A stretch of DNA of 64,000 nucleotides, from the NCBI GenBank assembly GCA_028554795.2, contig CM068838.1:91663474-91727473 (forward strand). Reading direction: 5' to 3'. This DNA is from Sinohyriopsis cumingii. Its lineage: Eukaryota > Mollusca > Bivalvia > Unionida > Unionidae. Position 1 is the first letter of the stretch, and each line of letters opens with the position of its first letter. The notes beneath the pieces are model-generated. The model saw only the letters and a program-made list of their open reading frames with translations, did not search any database and was not told where the DNA came from. Below, piece by piece: positions 50,646 through 61,039 of the stretch. A program made the translations under genes and the position numbers.

Positions 50646-51000
50646 GGAGCTAACCAAGTCTGGTCTGTTCCTTTGTCTGCTTGGTTATTGGAAGATAAAG
50701 TAGCCGTTGATAAGTTACCGAATGCGACAAAGGTTAGCAATATGGTTTGGTTGACCAAACAAACATTATGGATGATTTACATACCCGCTTCAAGGAAAAT
50801 TTCCCGTGGATGCTTTGCTATGAGAATACCCAGGAGTTCAACAGGCTGACATCTTGGGTTTTTTTGTTGGTTTTTTTGTTTGTTTGTTTTTTGTCTTGGG
50901 CCTGTAAATATTCATCACCATCTAGCCACCCTCGAAAGATTCAACCACAAACTTGCAGAGCGATTATTCGGGCATCACTTCGCAAAAGAACTGTTGATTG
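50646..51000. other. Unassigned sequence between the 3' LTR and P2'
   Basis: GC level and position suggest Polinton sequence. An open frame from 50747 (MVDQTNIMDDLHTRFKENFP) and the preceding 50650-50745 (LEDKVAVDKLPNATKVSN) look protein-like on the plus strand, but I cannot identify them. A T/G-rich low-complexity tract lies at 50858-50893. Confidence 0.3.
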
Positions 51001-51740
51001 TTAATGAGTCAAGAACATGAGTGACGCGACTTTTCCTGGTCATAGCCACATTGAACAATAAGAATGAAAATAGACTTGCGATGGGTATAAGACCCGCTCA
51101 ATGCAATTCGTCGGAAAACCGTTACGACCATACCTGGTACTTTGCCGCGACAGCTACCTGAATTGGACTTGGGCGAGGATAATCTGGATTGGAACCGGTA
51201 CACCCAGGGAAAACTAGAATGCATCTACAATATCGGCCAATAATATTGATCTGGGGCAAACAACGCGCTACTATCTAGCTCCAGCGGATATAAACTCTTT
51301 GTCACTACCAATCAGAGCGTTTGCGCAAAAGGAATTGCAAATTATCCCAGAAGACACGAAATTAGCACAGAGGTCAATTGTTGCCTGATCGTGTTGTGCC
51401 CTTACGCGTAAGTAATAAATCCATCAGGGAAATCTATTGCTTGATGTCAAGCGGGCAGAAGCTGGCATCTGTACACACCCATGCGATGTTTCGGCGCGAC
51501 CGAATCGGATTTCATGTGTGCATGAATTCACGTCGATGCTGAAGACACTCACTGTACATGTCGTACCCGAGGTCCTTTGCTCAGCTGCGTATGAGACTCT
51601 TTTGGGTTTCTTGATGTTTTATTGGCAGTCTTTGTCGAGTAAATGTTCTGGCGCAGTCCCACGATTAACTTATTGGGTATGCCAGCGCATTCGTCTTTCA
51701 ATTTCCCCACGACTTTCTTCTTAATATTGCTGAACGGAGG
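51000..51740 (-). pseudogene. PolB: Polinton P2': polymerase C-terminus plus capsid-like start
   Basis: On the minus strand, KKKVVGKLKDECAGIP (51725 on) and LIVGLRQNIYS match the 'kv.GKfKDE..G..i.eFVGLR.K.Ys' block of Polinton PolB. NRFPDGFITYA (51440-51405) is the final 'DG..T.aYGH' block. Downstream, 51370-51000 aligns at the base level with the P2 capsid-like start (DSSALFAPDQYYWPI against DASALVVPQKSIRSEI). Many stops are present. This segment is thus a diverged second copy of the P2 junction at 46.48-45.8 kb in the same orientation, separated from it by the Ty3 element. Confidence 0.6.
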
Positions 51741-54700
51741 ATGGACCTATGGGGGCTCGCTGGTGTCATACTAACTCACAGGCGATATCTAGCCCATGTC
51801 TAGCTAGAGACCATAAGTGGTAATGTGCATCAACAGCGAGTCCGTGTCCGTGTCCATACTGCAGATTTATGTTGGCATAATGAAACCCGTACATAAGAAG
51901 TTTTGCAAGATTCAGCACTGACTCGCCACCTGATGTTTAAATAAATGTAATAGATGATGGTTTCACACTACAACATTCTGGAATATTGCAAAGATTATGG
52001 CAAGGTATGACTAAGTTTATTACAGAAACTTATGAACTATCGTTTGTACATGTACATATTTGATGGTCAAGACTACCACTGACCGAGAGGTTAAAGGCGC
52101 TCGACTATACAGATCATTCATAAAATCTCACCTCTGTTACTTTTTGTTACTCTTGGTTGGGTTCAACGCCATTTAGCAGCGAATGATAGACTATACATGG
52201 TGGCCATTATGGCTAGTATAGGAGGAAGCAGGGAAACACCTTGCAAGTACCACCGACAAACGGGAAGTTTCTGTTAAGTTTTCTCACATACCCACATTGA
52301 AGCCAAGACTCGAATACATGTAGACACAGGTGAGATGGCAGTGATCGGTAACATCTCACCTCTGCGTGGATCCGAGTCTCGACTCGATAAGCATGTGTAT
52401 GTGAGAAAGCTTACACATAACTTATCATGCGCTGCAAGAAATGGCATTAAATCTCACAAAACCAACAAAGACTGCTACGCCGCTAGTTGTATTTATTACA
52501 ATTAAGCGGATTGTCTAGCTATGTACTGATCGGAAAAATGGAGGTCACAAATTGTATTGTATGTTCTACTTCACAACGTTACAGAGAGTATTGAACAATG
52601 CATGTAAAGCTATTAAATAAAAAAATACTTATAACTGTCAAAAAATTGGAGTTCACATGGAAATTTCCTATATTTATTTAAGTCACAACAATGTAAACTA
52701 CTGCAGTGGAAACAAATAGCTTTTAAACGAATGTAAGCTGGATATAATACTGATATGTGTTCCATGAGCTAATAAAAGCCATTGGGCGATGCATGATAAT
52801 GTACTTGCGAACCTTCTCCAGAATATTACCTTTATTTTTTATGAAAGGTGTGATGCTCGTCCAGTCTTAATTTCAATATAAGTATAGTTCTGAGGTTTTA
52901 GCTCAGCTAATCAGAGGTAAAATTCTTTTGATTTTAGAGAAAACATTTTTAATTCTTCGTTGTATCTATTTATTTTACTTAGGAAACTGGAGGCATTTAT
53001 ATTTCATTTATGCTCATAAAGACTTCGTGAACAAAATTTGGGATGTGTAATTTCATACGAGAAATGGTTCTGAATCGTCCTATCCCAGACATCCAATTGA
53101 GGTCAATGGTCTATTTTTGCGCAAATGAAATCAGCAGAGCAACTATGGTCGCTATTTTAAACAGTTCTCTGACATGTCAAGACACGATTTAATCAAAGTT
53201 GCAGAGACAAATACGTCCGATCTACCAAGGAATACATTATTAGGACAGACGTTCTGTTGATATACCACATATATCCATGCTTACCTCTATCTGTTTTGAT
53301 TTCTTGTTTTACCTCAGAAACCAAACAGTTCAATATTTGTTGACCCTGGGTTAGTTGTTTAAAATCATGCCAGATACATGATATTGACAGACATAAAAAT
53401 TCCAATAACCAGTTTACACACATACACATAAACACGAGTGATTGGATTTCTAGCATTTAAATACTGTAGACAGAAACAATTATTGGTAGTTATAAATACT
53501 GTAGATGTGGAGGTTGCTGGTTGGTGTAAATGCTATGGATGAGGATGTTAGTGATGGATTTAAATACTTTGTATCAGGTTAGTGGTTTGTGTAAATACTG
53601 CAGATGATTGCTGCTAAAGATGCTGCATATATCCTAATTGACCACACATGCAGATAAAACGACATTCATGTGAAATTATTTCTTTAAAGTAGCTTTCGTT
53701 GCAATTACAAATTTCCTGTCTATTAAATGACCCTAAAATGAATTAAATGTCGTTCAAGGGCTATTGATAATACACACTTCAGTACGGGTGGGGAATGGTA
53801 CTCTAATTGGGAAGAAAAGGCCGCAAATTATTGTAACAGCTGTGCCCCATTTCCTTCTGGTAAGTACCTTATAAGACTTCCAAGTGAGTGTATGAAAAAA
53901 TAATTTATAATGAATAAAAAATCCGTACCTTTTTTAGATTGATTCAATTCCGTCAGTAGGCACTAAAAAATAAATGCCAAGGAAGCTTCGAATAATCCAT
54001 TTAGTGCAATGTAAAAGTTTCACTTTGATAAATTAAACTTAAGCTGTTTTTCTGCTCATACTGTTTGCAAATGATGAACAGACTTGAAAGTAGTCATAAT
54101 AAATGTACTGTGCATAATAAATTGCCTGCATTGGTCAAAAGCATCATTTAATCTTGAACACAATGACACAAATGTCCCTGCATTTTAGTAACAATAAGAA
54201 TTAGACAGTTTACATTCAAACATTATGATGATATTTTAATGAGCAGTCTATAATATTTTCATATTTTCTTTCCATGTGTCCTTTTGCACATGTGTGTACA
54301 TATGTATGTATGCAACTGCCAGACTCTGTATCGTTTATATGATAATGTGAGGTTAAATCTTATGAATCACTATTGGTAACGTTATTTGCCACACTTAACT
54401 AATAAACAGTCCATTTAAATATCTAATAACGTTGTGGTATACTTGTAACGGGTTTACTACCAAATGTATAACACTGGCAAGTGCAATCTGATGTTTTCCC
54501 TTTCTTACGAGAAGAAACTTTGTGGAAACTAATCCAAAACCCCACCCCATCATCAATATTTGTGATGAATGTAATGGTACAGGACATTAACAGACACTGA
54601 AAAAGTGAAGGAAAATAAAAATAGGCTTGATTGTGAAGAGGTGTAGTATATTTACTCTTGTGAAAGAAATGCACGCAGCATGTATAAAAACCAAGATGTA

Positions 54701-55218
54701 TCAGGACTGTTGACTGTGAGCCATCGATCATCATAAAGATACAAAATACAATGCGCAAGAACATTGTGCACTGTCTTCAGTTCTATCTTGAGGTGACTGG
54801 ACCTAAAGCCACACAATGTAAATAATTGTGATAAACAGATAGAACCAATGTACACAGCTATCGTTGCCAATAATATAAAGTTAGGTGTGTTACACGCCGA
54901 TTTCACATATTTGTGCTTACACATTTCCAAGTGAGGGTATATTGGTGACCCATTCATGGTCTGTGTATTTATGCTGTTCCTCTCGTTTCGTTCCACCTAA
55001 ATGACCACACTATGACGGCATATGGTCTGTTGAAAGTAGTTATATCAATACTAGTTAATCAGGTGGTAGGAGTGGTAACTAATATCCTTTGCATATATCA
55101 TGCAGAGGCCATTAGTTACCACGCCTACTACATGATTTCTGCATAATTCATTATTAGGCACATTTAATGCAAATGCCATAACGTCATGTGATAGATAAAC
55201 ATAAATAACATGTTCATT
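51741..55218. other. Non-coding stretch with one imperfect hairpin
   Basis: Apart from the inverted repeat at 52276-52412 I recognise nothing. Minus-strand frames at 54996-54423 (113-114 codons) have no domain. At 53480-53620 the phrase 'aaatactgYagatg' recurs three or four times, a weak short-period repeat. Confidence 0.5.
52276..52412. repeat. Imperfect inverted repeat, arms of about 62 bases
   Basis: The left arm 52276-52337 (starting aagttttctcacatac) pairs with the right arm 52351-52412 (ending gtatgtgagaaagctt), with the loop around 'gcagtgatcggta'. Pairing is about 75% by eye, and both inner ends read 'ggtgagatg/catctcacc'. It could be a small foldback or MITE-type element. A further 'aaatctcacctctg' lies at 52123-52138. 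Confidence 0.5.
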
Positions 55219-55232
55219 TCTACTGCATTTGT

Positions 55233-55538
55233 AACCGCTCCGATGGCCTAAGTGGTTAGAGCGTCCGCCTCGGATGAAGGATGTCGCGAGTTCGAACCCC
55301 AGCAGAGTCACATCAAAAACTTATAAAACTGGTTCCAACAGCTGCCTCGGTAAGAGGTTAGTGCTAGGACTGGTCGGCCTGGTGTCAGGATAATGTGATT
55401 GTGTGGGACATGATGCTACATAGCTGCGGCAAGAAGCCCAAGTCCTAGACATCACTATAAACTGCCATACTGCATACATCGTAGCTCTATGACTGAAAAA
55501 TGTTTTAAAGCTACGCTAAAAATCCAAATCGCAATCGC
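55233..55538 (+). mobile_element. tRNA-derived SINE with a 14-base target-site duplication
   Basis: The head at 55237-55312 is tRNA-like with both RNA polymerase III promoter boxes: box A TGGCCTAAGTGG (55243-55254) and box B GAGTTCGAACC (about 55289-55299). A body follows with a 'ggactggtcggcctggtgtc' block (about 55368) and ends near 55538 in AATC/CGC repeats. The flanks carry a perfect direct repeat TCTACTGCATTTGT (55219-55232 and 55539-55552), the mark of retroposition. The perfect flanks suggest a fairly recent insertion. The head is not a functional tRNA gene: the anticodon arm and the acceptor 3' side pair poorly. Confidence 0.85.
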
Positions 55539-55552
55539 TCTACTGCATTTGT

Positions 55553-57150
55553 TGCCATGTTAGTAATTGTATTGGTGGCCCATGATACCTGTCGTTATTT
55601 GTGTTATAATAGGCGTTACAGTTATATATTCCATAATAACTTGTTTATATTTTGATAACAACATTACATGACGGTTACAATTCTATCCTCTGCTCCTTAA
55701 GAAAAGCTGACTGAGTTGAGATATCAATAACGTGCTTTACTGACACCACCCGCAGTATACACCCCTTTCTTCTAAATCAAATTGTATGTGGCTAGCAGCA
55801 CAAAACCTTGTCCCTACAATAATGTTCCACCTTCTGGTTTCTTGATACATACGATTCCCTCATTGCTTGAATATGTAGTTTACTGGGTCGACCACAGCGG
55901 TATTAAATCTCCTCCAAAGTCATTATAATTGATAAGGCTGTACGATGACAATATGTTGGTTTGGTGCTTAACGGCAAAACAACGCAGGTATTTTATTTTG
56001 TGCCGAGGCAATTGTAGTAAAGTGCCTTGCCAAAGGACACCTGGGCGATGATTAAAAAATAACTTAAGAAATTTTAATAATGTCACACACACAAAACAAT
56101 ACTGTTACACGTATGAGGTCTCTCTACAGAGCAAATCAAACACCTGCGTGAGTTTGGCTGGAAGTGTCTTGCTTTCCCCAATTTCAAATCAACTCAATAC
56201 AGCAGTTGTAAACTGGAACCTTCACAACGCGCAAAGACTACACGTAGTTTTTCCGTAATCATCAATGACCACAAATATCACAACTATAACTTTGCAATTG
56301 CATAGCTTCTCCTTGTTAGAACTGCTTTGCCTAACGTTAGTACTTCACATCATAAAATACGAAACACAACTCAAACACACATTGCAGCGAACTATTTCCC
56401 GATTCTATCCCCGAGGCAGACAAACCACAGCTCTAAGCCGCATTTTATGTCTGCAACACACTGCTTTCAAGACCAAAATATAAACATCTCAGAATAAAGT
56501 AATGACCCTATCCCAATTAGTTCATGATGCAAACTATTAGTCCCATTCGTGAATATTTCACACTGAAAGGTATAGTCATCAACACACCCAAATTAAGACA
56601 AGAACTAGTTGGCATATGCCCATTAGTGCTAGCTTGATCCCATCTGAAGCTACGAAACTAATCCATGTCATCATAAAGTCTCATGAATATCTTCCATTAC
56701 GACGTTTCTCCCTTGATATAGGCTAATTATTTGGGCCGATAAATAACTCCCGAACATCGACTTCCCACTATCAAACAAATAATCGCTAAAATCTAACAAA
56801 GCTAGAAATGAAGACGTAAATACAAATAGCACATACCCTATTTTTACAACATTACCAGTATGTTTATAACAAAAGCAAAACAACGTCACCAAAGGACCAC
56901 TACAATATGCATTAGTAATTGTAGAAATAATTGAAAAAGTCTTTCACTACATGCGGCCTATTCGACACATAGTAGAATCTATTGTACAATAGCACATTGA
57001 TTTGTATATTATACCAGTGATGCTCACCGTTGCTGGCCATGGTTCAGCAAAGTTGTCATACTTCTAAGTAAATTCAATATATAATCCATTGTCACATAAG
57101 GTGTATTTGAGATAGCTAATTTTAAGTATTTTGATAGCAAGCAGTATAGT
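55553..57150. other. Non-coding stretch, nothing recognised
   Basis: AT-rich sequence with open frames up to 73 codons and no domain or repeat that I can support. Confidence 0.5.
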
Positions 57151-57350
57151 GGGGCACCCTAGGGACGATGGGACATACCATTAAAAACAGGGGCCCGGCA
57201 CTCTGGGGACATTGGGAAATTTATCATTGTGGGCCATTCTAGGGACAATGGGAATTTTACATAGGTAATTTTAACACGGGTGGGTCTATAGAGGGACAGA
57301 AAGTATTGGGCCTGTCATGGGACAATGGGAAAATACATTACAGGTAAGGT
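57150..57350. repeat. Imperfect GGGACAATGGGA repeats
   Basis: The core TAGGGACGATGGGA / TGGGGACATTGGGA / TAGGGACAATGGGA / ATGGGACAATGGGA appears at about 57160, 57216, 57240 and 57319, with spacing of 24-79 bases. It is often preceded by a GGGCC- or GGCAC-type word. The cluster lies just outside the recognised left part of Polinton P3 and could be a subterminal repeat of that element or an unrelated minisatellite. Confidence 0.6.
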
Positions 57351-57557
57351 AATGTCACATAACTGAAGATGGGTAACAATGTAGCAAGGGGCTGACCTCA
57401 ATTGGGACTAAAGAGCGGGGGAAAAACCTATAACGTTTGGGCGGGACAGAGACAGAGATAACACATACAACAGACAATTTACAAACACACACAGATATAC
57501 AACTGACTAAACAAATATTTTCAGGCAAGAAAGCAAGTCTTTTCGAGGCATATTAGT

Positions 57558-57573
57558 GGCCCTGAAAAGGGCC
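57558..57573 (-). terminator. Histone-type 3' end stem-loop
   Basis: On the minus strand the sequence reads CCCAAAGGCCCTTTTCAGGG followed by CCAC: a 6-bp stem GGCCCT/AGGGCC with a TTTC loop, the 5' flank CCAAA and the 3' flank AC. This matches the stem-loop of metazoan replication-dependent histone mRNAs at every position. About 15-20 bases further on lies CGAAAAGACTTG, a plausible U7 snRNA-binding (HDE) purine-rich element. No histone coding sequence lies upstream on the minus strand; the nearest frames are the unidentified ones at 58200-57636. Confidence 0.75.
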
Positions 57574-57635
57574 TTTGGGATCTTCTTCTTCTATTTTCTC
57601 CAGTTCTTCCACCATCTCCTCACTTTCTCAATAAT

Positions 57636-58200
57636 TCACTTCTTCTTCTTTTCAGTCTCTGGAATCCAGTCAGTATGTCCCATTGACCTAAATTTCTCCT
57701 GCAACTTCATCCAGTTGTTATTCATTATGTCAAACTCCTCTTTTTTCTTTATGTTTTCTTTGTCCTTTCCTTCTTTAGCCCACCTGTCTTTTGTTTTCTT
57801 CACTTCTTCTTCCAGCACTTTTCTCATTTTTTTCTCCTTTCTTTAGTTGGTCCACTCCCCACTTCACAAAGGAATAGTCCCTCCAATTTCCATTATGTCT
57901 TCTAAAAAAACATCTGACTTTCATCACATTATCAATGGCTTCCTTCAAGGTTCCAGCTCTGACATACGTAGGTGTAATGAATCTCTTACCTTTTCTACTT
58001 CCTCCTCTATCATACATTTTGCAAGGTCCATGGCTACTTTCAGGCGGGTTACTTGGCTTGTCACAAAGTCCTTGGTAACTGGATACCTCTATTCATGTTC
58101 TAGCCTTTCCACCACATATGAGGCATCTACCATCCAGTACCAACTGTCCCTCAATTGGTTGAACAACTCTATTATCGTCTTCGTTTATTCAATGTTGAAT
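57636..58200 (-). CDS. Unidentified Lys/Glu-rich frames upstream of the histone-type stem-loop
   Basis: Minus-strand frames overlap: 58017-57775 (MYDRGGSRKGKRFITPTYVR, with WRDYSFVKWGVDQLKKGE) and 57827-57636 (RKVLEEEVKKTKDRWAKEGK, ending WIPETEKKKK). Upstream, RCLICGGKART near 58115 adds a Cys pair. One frameshift between them would give a single charged protein of about 150-180 residues ending roughly 65 bases before the stem-loop. No family is recognised. It may be a P3 gene or an independent one. Confidence 0.35.
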
Positions 58201-58259
58201 GGCGCGAACCACGAACGCTTTGACTTTATATTTGTCAAGCACGGACGTAAAGGAAAACA

Positions 58260-58745
58260 ACCCTTACACTCACTTCACATATTCCATACTATACATCCAG
58301 GAAGGAGAAAAAACAAACCCTTACTATACTATCCACAAACCACAAATATACTATCAACACAATGGTAAGGAGCAAAAACTAAATACACTATCCACACGGG
58401 AAGGATAAAAAACAAAACAAATATACTATCAACACACGGGTAGTAGATAAACTAACCACCATATCTACTATCCACACAAACGTACTCGAACGCATAAAAC
58501 CACACACTCTACTATCCACACTGAAGGAAGGGGAAAAAAATAAAACCAAAATATACTATCCACACATGGGAAGAAGAAAAAAAACAAACCACAAATATAA
58601 TATCCACACACGGGAAGGAGAAAAACAAACCGCAGTATCTACCATCCACACATTCTACTATCCACACAGAAGGAAGGGACAAAAACACACTCTACTATCC
58701 ACACAAATGTACGCAAGCTCATACAAACACACACACACACACTAT
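58260..58745. repeat. Degenerate tandem repeat with TACTATCCACA core
   Basis: The word 'tactatccacac' with a following 'gggaaggagaaaaacaaacc' occurs about ten times with spacing of roughly 25-70 bases, ending in a short (CA)n run at 58729-58742. The units vary in length and are not separated by unique spacers. It lies just 3' of the P3 protease gene on the minus strand. Confidence 0.8.
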
Positions 58746-58823
58746 CACATCAGTTAATGAGTAAGTGTTTATAATCACACTACTCCACATTCATACAAAT
58801 TGGCAACTTGTATAGTCTTTTTT

Positions 58824-59189
58824 CTAGAGAATTGGGTATCCCTGAAGAGAGCTGTTTTTAGAACTCCAGATGCACCTGGCTAATGGTGATATCTCCCAGG
58901 CTAGGCACCACAGATACAACGACGACTCCAATCGTTCTCCCAATTCACTGTTGTGGTCGGGAGCGCAAAGGGGGTTGATGTCGTCTTCCAAAGGTGGCAA
59001 TCCAGACGAATCAAAATACTCCACACAGCCATATTTAGGAAAGTAGACGGATACCCAGTGGGTTCCAGGAAGATGACTGTCATCCGTGTTGATGACATAA
59101 GCTTGATGGTCTTGAAGTTTGCGATGAGGCAGTTCTTCTTGAGCAAACACGACAGGATTCCAAGAAGCAGTGTACGAACTGTGGTTCAA
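58824..59189 (-). pseudogene. PRO: Polinton P3 adenain-type cysteine protease
   Basis: The minus-strand frame 59189-58824 (121 codons) begins MNHSSYTASWNPVVFAQEEL. It contains the protease core LPGTHWVSVYFP, with the catalytic His in GTHWV, and GCVEYFDSSGLPP, with the acidic Asp in the classic YFDS.G.PP motif. Towards the C-terminus the frame shifts: the expected 'lQs..S..CG.yCl.yl' block survives as ERLESSLYLWCLAWEI, with Cys but without the following Gly. A start codon is uncertain, as Polinton proteases usually have about 60 more N-terminal residues. It is a different protein from the P1 protease and keeps the acidic residue that P1 lost. Confidence 0.75.
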
Positions 59190-59307
59190 AAGGTAATAAT
59201 GTTCCCATGTATCAATTTTTTGTGTTGTTTTTTGAATTTTTCTTGTTGTTTTTCTTCACAGGTAATAATAAGTGATCAATTCAATTCTGACTTTCTGCTT
59301 TAAAATG

Positions 59308-59889
59308 TCAAACAAGTAAACATTTCTTCGTTTTGTCTCCGCACTCTGAGGCAAGAGAGCTTTGATGTGATGGATCTCTAGATCCATCAATAGAGGAGAG
59401 GAATGATTTTTCTTCTTGACTCAGCATCAGACATTTATCGTGATGACTTTGACTGGGATGATCGTTTTGACACCCAAGCAATCTTTCTTCATCAATTCCG
59501 TATCGTTCACTCGAAGTCAGGGGAGTGTCTCCGCGCAAAATGTTATTGTTTGTGTGGTGACTGGCGTTGGGTACAAGTCTCCCGTTGTTCCCGTTGGAGG
59601 AGTATTTCAGGGAAGGATTGGGAAGAAGGTAACCGATGCAACCGCTCAATGAAATGGTCCACAATTGTTTGTCTCCTTGTTGTAAACTCAAATTGGCAAC
59701 GGCTGCACCGATGACACAATACACAATAAAGATATGGCAGAAAAAGACGATTTGCGTTTTAGACACACATTCTCCACACCACACCCACAAGGGTTGCTTT
59801 TGTAGGTCTTGCAGAGAAGAACTAGGTGAAGGAGAGGTCACTGCAGTGGCAGTGGTAGCTGAGATTGTGTGGAAAGGCATGATGGTCAC
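59308..59889 (-). CDS. Polinton P3 predicted membrane protein, intact 193-codon frame
   Basis: An uninterrupted minus-strand frame from an ATG near 59886 (MTIMPFHTIS, with a second Met at residue 4) to the stop at 59308. It has a Ser/Thr-rich N-terminus and a hydrophobic segment at residues about 45-67 (VFFCHIFIVYCVIGAAVANL). After a short polar link comes a second at about 73-90 (LWTISLSGCIGYLLPNPSLK), then a long polar, Ser/Asn/His-rich tail. Two closely spaced membrane helices ending in GYLLPNP fit a membrane protein I associate with Polinton gene clusters, though I cannot name it. It lies between integrase (ending about 59896) and protease (59189) on the same strand, and is the longest non-repetitive intact frame in the window. 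Confidence 0.55.
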   Translation of the reverse strand: MTIMPFHTISATTATAVTSPSPSSSLQDLQKQPLWVWCGECVSKTQIVFFCHIFIVYCVIGAAVANLSLQQGDKQLWTISLSGCIGYLLPNPSLKYSSNGNNGRLVPNASHHTNNNILRGDTPLTSSERYGIDEERLLGCQNDHPSQSHHDKCLMLSQEEKSFLSSIDGSRDPSHQSSLASECGDKTKKCLLV

Positions 59890-59895
59890 TTCTTT

Positions 59896-60970
59896 TTATA
59901 GTAGATGACATGCGAAGCGTCGATCCAAGAATCAAAACTGGGAGGATATCCTTTCCAACGCACTTTGACTTCTTTGACACGGAGTTTCTCCACTTTACCA
60001 GTTCTTCGTTCAGAATGCTTCAATGCCGTTCACTTCGTCTTCGTTTTTGGTTACTCGTTGTAACCCGAGCAAGTAAAACGTTTCTTTCAACAATTCCTCG
60101 TTCATGTTTTCCAATTTATAGACGGCAGGATGACGACCACGTACTCGTTCAGTAACAGAAACAATTCAGTGGTCCAGTTGGGTAAGTAACCTTTGTCAAA
60201 AGTGCGTTTGGTTTTGTCAATGCGCACCCAATCTCATGTTGCCAACATTCCACTTTTCTGGGGGACAGTCACTGTCGGGGACGTACAAAACAGGCGGTCG
60301 AAAACAAACACTTCGTTGTCGTGAGTCACTTCTTGGGAGACACGTCCGATGCTTCGATGGTAAGATTGGTTGTACGCTTAGACCAAGTGAGGTAAGACGT
60401 CGATGTACTTGAGAATGTTGATGCGTAAAATATTTCCTCATGTGTTCTTTCAAGTTGCATTGAAAACTTTCTACGATGCTGGCTTTGGCTTCGGGATTCT
60501 CGTAGGTGAAAAAAATAAATCTCACGTTTCCTTAATTCTTTTTGGAAAGCCTTTGTCGGTTTGCCATCGAAGATGGTGACGACCACTTTGTTTGAAAACC
60601 AGTTAGAGGGCTTGCACTAATTCACTGCTCGATTTGGAAGTCGATTTGGAAGTCAATGGCACGATCCAGGCAAATTTAGAAAAGACGTCGATGACACAAA
60701 ACAAATATTTGTAGCCACGATTGTATGTGGCCAAATGAGTGATATATCTAAATCGACTTGCCATTGATGATCGATGCCCTCCAATCGGGTGCGACTTCTG
60801 AAAATGTTTGTCAAATGGGTTTGTGTAAAGTGTACCTGGCTTGTTTTTGTAATTATCGTTGCTTTACTTGGCCAGTTGTTTCATGATAAAGTTCAGCTAA
60901 TTTATATTTTGATACGTCTCCGCATTGTTCTCGAGCTATATTTTGCACGTCATTGTTGTCGAGCAATAAT
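59896..60970 (-). pseudogene. INT: Polinton P3 DDE integrase with chromodomain-like tail
   Basis: The order on the minus strand is typical of Polinton integrase. An N-terminal piece CGDVSKYKLAELYHETTGQV (about 60925) and RYTLHKPI precede the core: GIDHQWQVDL (first Asp, about 60753), NRGYKYLFCVIDVFSKFAWI (60728-60665), RWQTDKG (second Asp, about 60557), then EAKASIVESFQ (Glu, about 60470) with RKYFTHQHS. Next come KGYLPNWTTELF (about 60195), KLENMNEELLKETFYLLGLQ, and a chromodomain-like end VEKLRVKEVKVRWKGYPPSF, DSWIDASHVI (about 59960-59905). All three catalytic acids are visible. At least five frameshifts inactivate it. It reads into the membrane-protein gene with almost no gap and starts just after the ATPase. 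Confidence 0.8.
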
Positions 60971-61039
60971 ATAAAACCTGTATTTCGCCTGGTAAATCAA
61001 TCTACGTTATAAAATCCTTGTACTATGTACATTGCATTA

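Noticed and set aside
55237-55312. Possible tRNA gene
   Set aside because: The boxes are good, but the anticodon arm and acceptor stem pair poorly, and the sequence continues into a SINE body bounded by a target-site duplication.
57556-57846. 96-codon Phe/Ser-rich plus-strand frame
   Set aside because: It is antisense to the Lys/Glu-rich minus-strand frames: GAA/AAG codons read backwards give Phe/Leu/Ser, which explains its composition.
58260-58745. Possible CRISPR-like array
   Set aside because: Unit length and spacing vary, there are no unique spacers of constant length, and the context is eukaryotic. It is a degenerate tandem repeat.
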